Assembly (NCBI GenBank): GCA_036401195.1
Contig: DASWVQ010000079.1
Coordinates: 1 to 38,919 of the forward strand
Direction: 5' to 3'
Source of the DNA: JACDHQ01 sp036401195
GTDB taxonomy: Bacteria > Gemmatimonadota > Gemmatimonadetes > Gemmatimonadales > Gemmatimonadaceae
Length of the DNA stretch: 38,919 nucleotides
Part shown: positions 32,459-38,919 of the stretch, one piece after another
Layout: every line of letters starts with the position of its first letter
How positions within the stretch are numbered: the stretch's first letter is position 1
Notes under the pieces: generated by a model
Told to the model about the DNA's origin: nothing
The model's database searches: none
Seen by the model: the letters and a program-made list of their open reading frames with translations, nothing else
Translations under genes and position numbers: made by a program

Positions 32459-32531
32459 TGGAGCTGACCGGGATCGAACCGGTGACCTCTGCAGTGCGAT
32501 TGCAGCGCTCTCCCAGCTGAGCTACAGCCCC
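32459..32531 (-). tRNA. tRNA-Ala (CGC)
   Basis: Cloverleaf: acceptor GGGGCTG/CAGCTCC with one G-U pair, D-arm GCTC/GAGC, anticodon stem CTGCA/TGCAG with loop ATCGCAC (anticodon CGC), T-arm ACCGG/CCGGT with TTCGATC. Discriminator A, CCA not encoded. A GAAA-capped hairpin (32432-32450) follows in the same transcript. Confidence 0.94.
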
Positions 32532-32622
32532 GAGTCTGGGTACGCTCTGGTGCGAAGACGAGCCACGCGCCGGGGCGTCACGGAAACGGCCCCGCGATGC
32601 GGAGCCGCTCTCCAGATCACCT

Positions 32623-32650
32623 AATCTAGTGCAGCACAGGCAGTTGTCAA
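32623..32650 (-). promoter_or_regulatory. Promoter of the tRNA-Ala/5S-like unit
   Basis: Leftward TTGACA (consensus -35), 16 bases, TAGATT. It precedes the tRNA 5' end by about 90 bases, leaving a leader to be removed. Best promoter seen in the window. Confidence 0.75.
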
Positions 32651-32672
32651 CGGCCACGCCCCTCCCCTCACC

Positions 32673-34088
32673 ATGAAATACCCCCTCGGCGCCGGCTGGG
32701 TCCGCGACCAGCTGGCGCTCCGCGTCTCCCCCGCCAACGTCCGCCGCGTCCAGCCGGATGGGGAGTTCGTGCTGTACTGGATGCAGGCCACCCAGCGCCT
32801 CGACGAGAACTGGGCGCTCCGCTTCGCCATCCTCGAGGCCGACCGCCTCGGGCGCCCCCTCCTCATCCATCACGAGCCCCTCCCCTCCGCGCCCTACGCC
32901 TGCGACCGCTTCCTCCTCTTCGAGCTCCAGGGGGCGCGCGAGATCGCCCGGGAGGCGGCACGGCGCGGGCTGCCCTACCAGCTCGTCCTCCCCCGCGCCC
33001 TCGGCGCCCCCGAGGCGGTCGTCGCCCTCGCCGAGCGCGCGCTGCTCGTGGTCACCGACCGCTTCCCCACCGCGGGAGTCGCCGAGCGCACGGCGCGCGT
33101 GGCGGAGTCGGCGCCCTGCCGCGTGGTCGCCGTGGACTCGGCGGGGATCGTCCCCGCCGCGAGCTTCCCGCGGGAGGAGTACGCCGCCCGCACCATCCGC
33201 CCGAAGCTCGCGAAGCTGCTCGACTTCTCCCTCGCGGAGGTGGAGGAGCAGCCGCCGGCGCGCGAGCTCCCCGCGTCGACGTGGGACTCGCTCGACGTGG
33301 AGCGGCTCCCCGTGGCATCGCTCGACGACGACGCCCTCCGTGCCGAGGTGGCGCGCTGCGACGTGGACCACGACGTCGCCCCGGTGGCGTGCGCCGGCGG
33401 AGTGATCGCGGCCCGTGCGCGGCTCGACGCCTTCCTCCACGACGGGCTGGCGGGATACGCCGAGCGTCGCCGCCATCCCGACGACGAGGAGGGATCGAGC
33501 CGGCTCTCCCCCTGGCTGCACCACGGGCAGATCGCTCCCGCCGAGGTGGCGCGCGCCGTCCGTGCCCACGGCCCGGCGGGGGAGGCCGCCGCCTTCCTCG
33601 ACGAGATGGTGACCTGGCGCGAGCTGGCGCTCAACTGCTGCACGCGCAATCCGCGCTTCGCGTCGCTCGCCGCGCTTCCCGACTGGGTGCACCAGACGAT
33701 GCGTCGCCATGCCGGCGACCGACGCGAGCCGCGCTACACCCTGCGCCAGCTCGAGCGGGGGGAGACGCACGACGCGCTCTGGAACGCGGGGCAGCGCGAG
33801 CTGCGGGCGACGGGCCGCATGCACAACGTGGTGCGCATGCTCTGGGGGAAGTCGGTGCTCACCTGGGCCCCGACGTACGGCGACGCACTGCGCTGGCTCG
33901 TGCACCTGAACGATCGATGGGCGCTCGACGGGCGCGATCCGTCGAGCTACGCGGGGATCCTCTGGTGCTTCGGGAAGTTCGATCGCCCCTTCGCGGAGCG
34001 CCCGGTGTGGGGGACGATCCGCCCGATGTCGCTCGAGCGCGCGCGGGTGAAGTACGATGTGAAGGGATACATCGCGCGGTGGTCCTGA
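32673..34088 (+). CDS. Class II deoxyribodipyrimidine photolyase
   Basis: 471 residues. N-terminal alpha/beta antenna domain (about 1-180; VLYWMQATQRLDENWAL is typical of class II) and a C-terminal FAD-binding helical domain (about 215-471) with LSPWLHHGQIAP, DEMVTWRELALN, GRMHNVVRMLWGKSVLTW and DPSSYAGILWCFGKFDRPF. It repairs UV cyclobutane pyrimidine dimers using blue light, in the cytosol. The start is the ATG with a family-like N-terminus; the promoter is likely between it and the divergent tRNA promoter (32623-32650). The stop codon is at the edge of the GTCATCCTGAG repeat array. Confidence 0.93.
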   Translation: MKYPLGAGWVRDQLALRVSPANVRRVQPDGEFVLYWMQATQRLDENWALRFAILEADRLGRPLLIHHEPLPSAPYACDRFLLFELQGAREIAREAARRGLPYQLVLPRALGAPEAVVALAERALLVVTDRFPTAGVAERTARVAESAPCRVVAVDSAGIVPAASFPREEYAARTIRPKLAKLLDFSLAEVEEQPPARELPASTWDSLDVERLPVASLDDDALRAEVARCDVDHDVAPVACAGGVIAARARLDAFLHDGLAGYAERRRHPDDEEGSSRLSPWLHHGQIAPAEVARAVRAHGPAGEAAAFLDEMVTWRELALNCCTRNPRFASLAALPDWVHQTMRRHAGDRREPRYTLRQLERGETHDALWNAGQRELRATGRMHNVVRMLWGKSVLTWAPTYGDALRWLVHLNDRWALDGRDPSSYAGILWCFGKFDRPFAERPVWGTIRPMSLERARVKYDVKGYIARWS

Positions 34089-34275
34089 AGTCATCCTGAG
34101 CAGCAGACGTCATCCTGAGCGCAGCGAAGGATCTGGCCCCCGTGCGCCATGGCCGGATCCTCCGGCTGCGCCTCAGGATGACGGCGACGTGCGCCATGGC
34201 CGGATCCTTCGGCTGCGCCTCAGCATGACGGCAACGTGCGCCAGGCCAGATCCTTCGACTGCGCCTCAGGATGAC
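34082..34275. repeat. Cluster of five GTCATCCTGAGCG repeats in both orientations
   Basis: Two direct copies at 34090 and 34110 and three inverted copies (34150-34182, 34198-34230, 34243-34275) of a unit reading GTCATCCTGAGCGNAGCG then AAGGATCTGGCC. Pairs of opposite copies form hairpins. Copies differ by few substitutions, so they are recent. Nothing else is in this gap apart from a spurious start codon for the next gene at 34271. Confidence 0.92.
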
Positions 34276-34324
34276 TTCCCGGTGGGACTGTCGGGCCGCC
34301 GGGCCACCCATCATCTTGGAACGC

Positions 34325-35296
34325 ATGTTCCGTGACCTGCGCCCCGCCGACGTCCTCGCCGCCGCCGAGCGGATCCGCCCCATCGTGCGCCGCACGCGGC
34401 TGCTGCATTCGCCGCGACTGAGCGAGGTGGCGCGCGGCGACGTGTGGCTCAAGCTCGAGAACGAGCAGGTTACCGGCTCCTTCAAGGTGCGCGGCGCCTA
34501 CAACGCGATGGCGTCGCTGCGCCCCGAGGAGCGGGCGCGCGGGGTGGTCGCCTCGTCGGCGGGGAACCATGGCCTCGGCGTGGCCCACGCGGCGAAGACG
34601 CTGGGGATCCGCGCCACGATCTTCGTCCCCTCCACCGCCCCCGCGGTGAAGCGCGAGGGAATCGCGGCGCTCGGCGCCACACTCGACACCACGCAGCCCG
34701 ACTACGACGCGGCGATGGTCGCGGCGAAGGCCTTCGCCGCCACGCACGGGGCGATGTTCATCAACCCCTGCCTCGGCGCCGCCTTGCTCGCGGGCCAGGG
34801 GACGGTGGGGATGGAAATCCTTGCCGACCTCCCCTCCGTCGCGTCGATCGTGGTGCCGGTGGGCGGGGGCGGGCTGCTGGGCGGGATCGGCTCGATCGTG
34901 CGCGCCGTGTCGCCCGACGTTCGCATACTCGGCGCGCAGTCGGAGCACACCGCGGCCATGTCGCTGTCGGTGGCGGCGGGCCGGGTGGTGGAGATCCCCT
35001 CGGCGGCCACCCTCGCCGACGGCCTCGCGGGGCAGATCGACGAGGAAGCGCTCGACATCGGGTTCAACGCGCTCGACGAGATCACCGCCGTGAATGAAGC
35101 GGCGATCGCGCGGGCCATCACCTGGCTGTCGCGCACCCACGGGCTCACGGTCGAGGGCTCGGGCGCGGTGGGGGTGGCGGCGCTGCTCGAGGGGGCCCTA
35201 TCGAAGGTGAAGGGACCGGTCGCGGTCGTGGTGAGCGGGGCGAACATCGACGCCGCGCGTCACGCGTCCGTGCTGCGCGGGGCGAACGTCAACTGA
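34325..35296 (+). CDS. Threonine/serine dehydratase (PLP fold type II)
   Basis: 323 residues, catalytic domain only (no ACT regulatory domain), like catabolic TdcB or serine racemase/dehydratase. The PLP lysine lies in TGSFKVRGAYNAM, with phosphate-binding SSAGNHGLGVA and the glycine loop VPVGGGGLLGGIG. EGSGAVGVAALL is typical of threonine dehydratase. It converts threonine to 2-oxobutanoate (or serine to pyruvate). The ATG is chosen because the frame upstream runs into repeat DNA. The last codons (GANVN-stop) merge into the outer arm of repeat copy C. Confidence 0.9.
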   Translation: MFRDLRPADVLAAAERIRPIVRRTRLLHSPRLSEVARGDVWLKLENEQVTGSFKVRGAYNAMASLRPEERARGVVASSAGNHGLGVAHAAKTLGIRATIFVPSTAPAVKREGIAALGATLDTTQPDYDAAMVAAKAFAATHGAMFINPCLGAALLAGQGTVGMEILADLPSVASIVVPVGGGGLLGGIGSIVRAVSPDVRILGAQSEHTAAMSLSVAAGRVVEIPSAATLADGLAGQIDEEALDIGFNALDEITAVNEAAIARAITWLSRTHGLTVEGSGAVGVAALLEGALSKVKGPVAVVVSGANIDAARHASVLRGANVN

Positions 35297-35511
35297 CGGC
35301 TGCCGGCTCTCGGCTCTCGGCTCTCGGCTCTCGGCCCGGAAGCGGAATCGGCGTGAGCGCCCGGTGGGCGCCACGCCGATTTCTTCGTTTGGCGAAGTTC
35401 AGACCGGAAAATCGCCGCGCTGCGCGAAGCGCAGCGGCGGCGTTTCCGTATTCGGGCCGAGAGCCGAGGGCCGAGAGCCGAGAGCCGGCAACCGTCGGTT
35501 GCCGTTGTCGG
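35294..35511. repeat. Paired-hairpin element without gene (copy C)
   Basis: The left arm begins at the TGA of the dehydratase (TGACGGCTGCCGG), followed by four CTCTCGG 7-mers. Hairpin 1 is 35349-35378, the mini-hairpin CTTCGTTTGGCGAAG 35383-35397 and hairpin 2 35413-35442. Then come TTTCCGTATTCGGGCCGAG, a 7-mer array and a GTCGGTTGCCGTTGTC tail that reaches within three bases of the stop codon of the KGG gene. Hairpin 2 resembles the hairpins of the S23 element (CGCCGCGCTGC). Confidence 0.85.
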
Positions 35512-35513
35512 TC

Positions 35514-36029
35514 CTAGATCCGGTCGGAGTTGTCGCGCGCGTCCTGCGGGTTGGTGCCGCGACGCGCCTCGCCGCCGAAGCTCGAGCCGGAGGTGCCGCC
35601 GGTGTTCTGGGAGGCTCCCTGCGCGCCGACCTCGCGGTCGGTGGTGAGCGCCGGACGGGCGCCGGTGTTCTGCCCCGCGCCGCGCACGGTGCCGGTGGTG
35701 CCCTGGCTGGCGGCGCGACGCGCGGCCCCGCGGGCCTCGCCCCCCTTCCGCCCGATCGCCGCCATGTGCTCGCGGTTGCGGCTCACCGCCTGCCCGCCCT
35801 TGCGGCCGGCGTTGCGCGCCTCGTCGGAGTTGAACTCGTGCGCCGTGCCCTTGGCATGCGCCGCGCGGCCGCCCTTGCTGGCGATCTCACGCTGCTTGCC
35901 CTGGTCCATCGAGGCGAAGCCCCGGTTGCTGCGGCCACCGCGCGAGCGCGCCTGGCCCTGCGAGCCCCCCTGGGCCTCGCCGTTCCCCTGGCCCGCGTCG
36001 AAGCCGCGGTTCTCGTTCTGGTTCGCCAT
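35514..36029 (-). CDS. KGG-repeat general stress protein
   Basis: 171 residues, hydrophilic, no membrane segment. Three KGG motifs (EIASKGGRAAH, NAGRKGGQAVS, AIGRKGGEARG) of Pfam KGG type define the family of the Bacillus GsiB and related desiccation/stress proteins. The ends are rich in Gly, Gln, Ser and Asn and are probably disordered. Likely role: protection of proteins or membranes during water stress. The ATG has an AGGAGG site and agrees with the family start MANQNENRGF. The upstream SDR gene lies 116 bases away on the same strand. Confidence 0.85.
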   Translation of the reverse strand: MANQNENRGFDAGQGNGEAQGGSQGQARSRGGRSNRGFASMDQGKQREIASKGGRAAHAKGTAHEFNSDEARNAGRKGGQAVSRNREHMAAIGRKGGEARGAARRAASQGTTGTVRGAGQNTGARPALTTDREVGAQGASQNTGGTSGSSFGGEARRGTNPQDARDNSDRI

Positions 36030-36145
36030 GCTGCCTCCTCCTGAAGTGTTGGGCCGGTGCTGCCGAGTGGCTGGACGCCTCCCGCATCCGTGCCAGGGCC
36101 GACGCCGTCTCTCCAGCAACACCGGACTGTGCAAATAGTGCGCCG

Positions 36146-37102
36146 CTAGCCAGCTCTTGTGTCTCCCCCGAGCAGGGTCAGGACCTCCCCCGTGACGTAG
36201 CTGCTGTCGGCGTTCGAGGCGAAATACACGAAGGCCGGGGCCACCTCCTCGGGCTGCCCCGGGCGCCCCATGGGCGCATCGGCCCCGTGCTTCCCCGCCT
36301 TCCTCGCCGGCTTGTCCGCCACGTTCAGGGGCGTCCAGATCGGGCCCGGGGCGACGCAGTTCACCCGGATCCCACGGTCCACCAGCTGCTGGGCGAGCGA
36401 CTTGGTGAAGGCGTGGATCGCCCCCTTCGTCGCCGAATAGTCGAGGAGCGACTTGTTCCCCTCGAGCCCAGTGATCGACCCGGTGTTCACGATCGCGCTC
36501 CCCGCGGGGAGGTGGCGAAGCGCGGCGCGGGCCATGTAGAAGTAGCCGAAGATGTTCGTGCGGAAGGTCCGCTCGAACTGCTCGTCGGTGAGGTCGTCGA
36601 TCGCATCCTGCCGCTCCTGGTAGGCGGCGTTGTTCACCAGGATGTCGAGCCGCCCGAACTCCTTCACGGTGCGCGCGACCGCGCGCTCGCAGAAGGCGGC
36701 GCGGCGCACGTCGCCCGCGACCAGGAGGCAGCGTCGCCCCTCGTCCTCCACCGCGCGGCGTGTCTCCTCCGCGTCGCGCTGCTCCTGCGGCAGGTACACC
36801 AGCGCGACGTCCGCGCCCTCGCGCGCATAGAGCACGGCGACGGCGCGACCGATCCCCGAGTCGCCGCCGGTAATCAGCGCTACCTTCCCCGCGAGCTTCG
36901 CGGCCCCGCGATAGGCGGGGGCGAGGTACCGGGGGCGCGGCACCATCTTCGCCTCGAGACCGGGGCGCGGCTGGTGCTGCGCCGGGAAGGGCGGCTCCGG
37001 GTGGCGACCGCGCGCGGGGGCGGGACGCGCGCCGCGCGGACGACGCGCACGCGCGCCGCTCGTTCGCTTCGCCGATCCTCGCCCGCCTCGCGTAGCCGCC
37101 AT
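36146..37102 (-). CDS. NAD(P)-dependent short-chain dehydrogenase, stress-type
   Basis: 318 residues. An Arg/Pro/Ala-rich disordered N-terminus (about 1-60) precedes a classical SDR domain: cofactor motif ITGGDSGIGRAVA, NNAAYQ, catalytic YSATKGA (Tyr and Lys), and CVAPGPIWTP. It resembles the longer YhdF/YghA group of oxidoreductases that accompany general stress regulons. The basic N-terminal extension is longer than usual. Start supported by GGAG before the ATG. Together with the KGG gene it forms a stress gene pair. Substrate unknown. Confidence 0.88.
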   Translation of the reverse strand: MAATRGGRGSAKRTSGARARRPRGARPAPARGRHPEPPFPAQHQPRPGLEAKMVPRPRYLAPAYRGAAKLAGKVALITGGDSGIGRAVAVLYAREGADVALVYLPQEQRDAEETRRAVEDEGRRCLLVAGDVRRAAFCERAVARTVKEFGRLDILVNNAAYQERQDAIDDLTDEQFERTFRTNIFGYFYMARAALRHLPAGSAIVNTGSITGLEGNKSLLDYSATKGAIHAFTKSLAQQLVDRGIRVNCVAPGPIWTPLNVADKPARKAGKHGADAPMGRPGQPEEVAPAFVYFASNADSSYVTGEVLTLLGGDTRAG

Positions 37103-37187
37103 GATCGCTCCTCAGGGTGCACGGGTGGGTTTGGCAAGCTGCGGGCCGCGGCTGCCGCGCACGCCGGGAGATTCGCAGGGGGCGGGC

Positions 37188-37193
37188 TATATT
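37188..37193 (+). promoter_or_regulatory. Candidate -10 box of rnz, possibly leaderless
   Basis: TATATT ends only seven bases before the ATG, and there is no Shine-Dalgarno site, which suggests a leaderless or near-leaderless transcript. No clear -35 is seen. Confidence 0.35.
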
Positions 37194-37200
37194 CCGGCGC

Positions 37201-38154
37201 ATGTCGCTCGCCATCCGCCTGCTCGGCACCTCCGCCTCGCGCCCCACCGTGGAGCGCAACGTCGCCAGCGCCGCCATCGTGCGCGAAGGGGAGACGCTGC
37301 TCTTCGACTGCGGCGAGGGAACGCAGCGCCAGATGATGCGCTACGGGGTGTCGTTCAACGTGGGCGACATCTTCTTCACCCACTTCCACGCCGATCACCT
37401 CATCGGCGTGATCGGGTTGATGCGCACGATGGCGCTGCAGGGACGCACCGAGCCGCTGCGCCTGTGGGGGCCGCGCGGCGCCGAGCGATGGCTGAAGCGG
37501 GCGGAGAGCTTCGGCGCCGACCGGCTCACCTTCCCGGTCGACATCCGCGAACTGGCCCCCGAGGAACGGGTGGCGCGCGCGGGATATGCCATCGTCCCCT
37601 TCCCCGTGGAGCATGGGGGGGCGATCGCCGTGGGGTACGCCCTGGTGGAGGAGGAGCGGAAGGGACGCTTCAATCCCGAGCTGGCGCGCGAGCTGGGGAT
37701 CCCGGAGGGCCCGCTCTGGGGGCGCATCCACCGCGGGGAGGCGGTGACCCTCGACGACGGCCGCGTCATCGAGCCCCGCGTGCTGGTGGGGGACCGGCGC
37801 CCCGGCCGCACGATCGTGCTCACCGGCGACACGCGACCCTGCGCCGCCACGATCGCGATGGCGCGCGGCGCCGACCTGCTGGTGCACGAGTCCACCTTCG
37901 GCGAGGAGGAGGCGGAGCGCGCGAAGGAAACGGGGCACTCCACCGCGCGGGAGGCGGCGGAGGTGGCGCGCGAGGCCGGCGTGTCGCGCCTCCTCCTCAC
38001 CCACTTCTCGGCGCGCTACTCGCGCGACGCGGGGGAGCTGGAGCGCGAGGCCCGCGCCGTGTTCCCCGCCACCGTGGCGGGGAAGGACGGCCTGGAGCTG
38101 GAGGTGCCCTTCAGCACGGAAGCGGGGAGCGAGGCGGCGGAAACCACCGCCTGA
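37201..38154 (+). CDS. rnz: Ribonuclease Z
   Basis: 317 residues. Metallo-beta-lactamase fold with HFHADH (61-66) for zinc binding, VEHGG, LTGDTRPC and the late THFSARY. The extra HST motif region (GHSTAREAAEVA) is typical of tRNase Z. It cuts the 3' trailer of tRNA precursors, leaving the end for CCA addition. Both tRNA genes in this window lack encoded CCA, which fits a need for this enzyme. The C-terminus (about 300-317) is a short acidic tail. Confidence 0.95.
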   Translation: MSLAIRLLGTSASRPTVERNVASAAIVREGETLLFDCGEGTQRQMMRYGVSFNVGDIFFTHFHADHLIGVIGLMRTMALQGRTEPLRLWGPRGAERWLKRAESFGADRLTFPVDIRELAPEERVARAGYAIVPFPVEHGGAIAVGYALVEEERKGRFNPELARELGIPEGPLWGRIHRGEAVTLDDGRVIEPRVLVGDRRPGRTIVLTGDTRPCAATIAMARGADLLVHESTFGEEEAERAKETGHSTAREAAEVAREAGVSRLLLTHFSARYSRDAGELEREARAVFPATVAGKDGLELEVPFSTEAGSEAAETTA

Positions 38155-38184
38155 CCCACCCCCGCCCAGCCCCCGGTCCCGCCG

Positions 38185-38460
38185 TCAGCTGCGGTGGAGG
38201 GGCTCCCGCCGCGACACCGGCATGGAGCGCTCGAAGAGCTTCCGCACCTGCGCCTCGGTGAGCTGCTTCCGCACCTTCTCCGGGTCGAGTCGCGACGTCA
38301 CGCTTCGCGCCTCCGGCCCCTGGCTGATGATCCAGTTGTACCGATCGCTCCCCGAGGCCTGGCCGTCGGGGTGCCGGAAGATGATCATCGCGTTGCTGGA
38401 TCCAGGGAGGGTCACCTGGAAGGCCCAGTTCACGCCATTGGAATCGCGGTAGCTGTTCAT
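38185..38460 (-). CDS. Hypothetical small protein
   Basis: 91 residues, soluble, no signal. Middle part beta-strand-like (VNWAFQVTLPGSSNAMIIFRH), C-terminal helices with LDPEKVRKQLTEAQVRKLFE. I do not recognise the family. The ATG is preferred to an upstream TTG that would overlap the neighbouring gene. It lies 37 bases after that gene's stop codon and likely shares its transcript. Confidence 0.6.
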   Translation of the reverse strand: MNSYRDSNGVNWAFQVTLPGSSNAMIIFRHPDGQASGSDRYNWIISQGPEARSVTSRLDPEKVRKQLTEAQVRKLFERSMPVSRREPLHRS

Positions 38461-38497
38461 CGGGGAATGGAGGTTCGTACGGCTGGCGCGGACCGGG

Positions 38498-38899
38498 TCA
38501 CATCGCCCCGGAGGGGGCAAGTGGCTGCCTGCCGGCGAATCCGGCGTCTACGTCGTGCCAGTATTGCACTTCCGGCTCACCAAGGCGCCAGCATAGCAGG
38601 ATCTCCCTGCCGTCCAGCTCCGATGGGAAGTCCACGAGGCCGAGCCGACGGTCCTTGAGGACGATGCCCAGCGCGCCGAGCTCGCGCTCGAAGGCGTCGA
38701 TCTCGCGGGCGAGGGCCTGCACCTCCCGCTCGAGCGCCACCTGCCGTTCGTCGGGGGCGGCCGCGCCGGAGGCGGAGGCGACCAGGTCGAGCTCGAGGAT
38801 CTTCTCGCGCCACACCCGGTGACTGTCCACGATGTCCCGGACGATCTTCCGCACCAGCGGGAGGGTGCGATTGGCCTGCTCGACGGTGAAGCTCGACAT
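38498..38899 (-). CDS. DUF2203 family protein
   Basis: 133 residues. Typical DUF2203 start SSFTVEQANRTLPLVRKIVRDI, a long coiled-coil middle (about 50-85) and the closing LVDFPSELDGREILLCWRLGEPEVQYWHD. The family is widespread, small and of unknown function. A TTG two codons upstream is possible; the ATG matches the family start. Confidence 0.88.
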   Translation of the reverse strand: MSSFTVEQANRTLPLVRKIVRDIVDSHRVWREKILELDLVASASGAAAPDERQVALEREVQALAREIDAFERELGALGIVLKDRRLGLVDFPSELDGREILLCWRLGEPEVQYWHDVDAGFAGRQPLAPSGAM

Positions 38900-38919
38900 G
38901 CCCAAAAGCTAATCGAGAC

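Noticed and set aside
34271..34324. Earlier ATG for the threonine dehydratase
   Set aside because: It lies inside the repeat cluster and adds 18 residues not matching the family.

Overview
The window is about 39 kb of very GC-rich DNA with tightly packed genes on both strands. The gene families present (stressosome proteins, PRC-type cytochrome lipoprotein, KGG stress protein, DUF2378, M56/BlaI pairs, many lipoproteins and secreted enzymes, class II photolyase) together with the base composition suggest a Gemmatimonadota-type diderm from soil or sediment. This is inference; no 16S gene is present to prove it. I recognise 33 protein genes, two tRNA genes, one divergent 5S-like RNA and several families of palindromic extragenic repeats.

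Left part (1-8.98 kb): an L,D-transpeptidase, a DUF1906 glycosidase-like protein and a dihaem lipoprotein are followed by a six-gene minus-strand operon running 8309 to 2936. It encodes RsbR, RsbS, RsbT, an ATPase-SpoIIE phosphatase, a histidine kinase with an N-terminal RsbT-like ATPase, and a receiver-histidine kinase hybrid. This is a complete stressosome signalling core whose output appears to be two kinases rather than a local sigma factor. A small DUF2231 membrane protein lies upstream.

Middle (9-19 kb): a GHL10 glycoside hydrolase lipoprotein is followed by a four-helix-bundle (S23/IVP-type) gene enclosed by about 85-90 bp inverted hairpin arms. Next comes a minus-strand electron-transfer operon (two-cluster ferredoxin, FAD/NAD(P)H oxidoreductase, membrane cytochrome b, 12-haem cytochrome c). 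After a repeat-rich 660 bp gap come a DUF2378 protein, a secreted M20 peptidase, a rhodanese and three tandem 272 bp fold-back repeats.

Right part (19-39 kb): a TonB-dependent siderophore-type receptor is divergent from blaI-blaR1, followed by a DinB-like/membrane gene pair sharing an operator-like site with blaI. Then come tRNA-Gln(CTG) beside glnS, an AI-2E transporter/UspA/P-type Ca2+ ATPase operon, a lipoprotein of unknown function, tRNA-Ala(CGC) with a 5S-like RNA and terminator, a class II photolyase, a threonine dehydratase, KGG and SDR stress genes, RNase Z and two small genes.

The most unusual thing is the repeat biology. The same paired-hairpin element occurs three times with only a short linker and once with the S23-family gene in place of that linker, which suggests an autonomous/non-autonomous pair of a mobile element I cannot name. 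Several unrelated repeat families begin exactly at gene stop codons and appear to supply the TGA.
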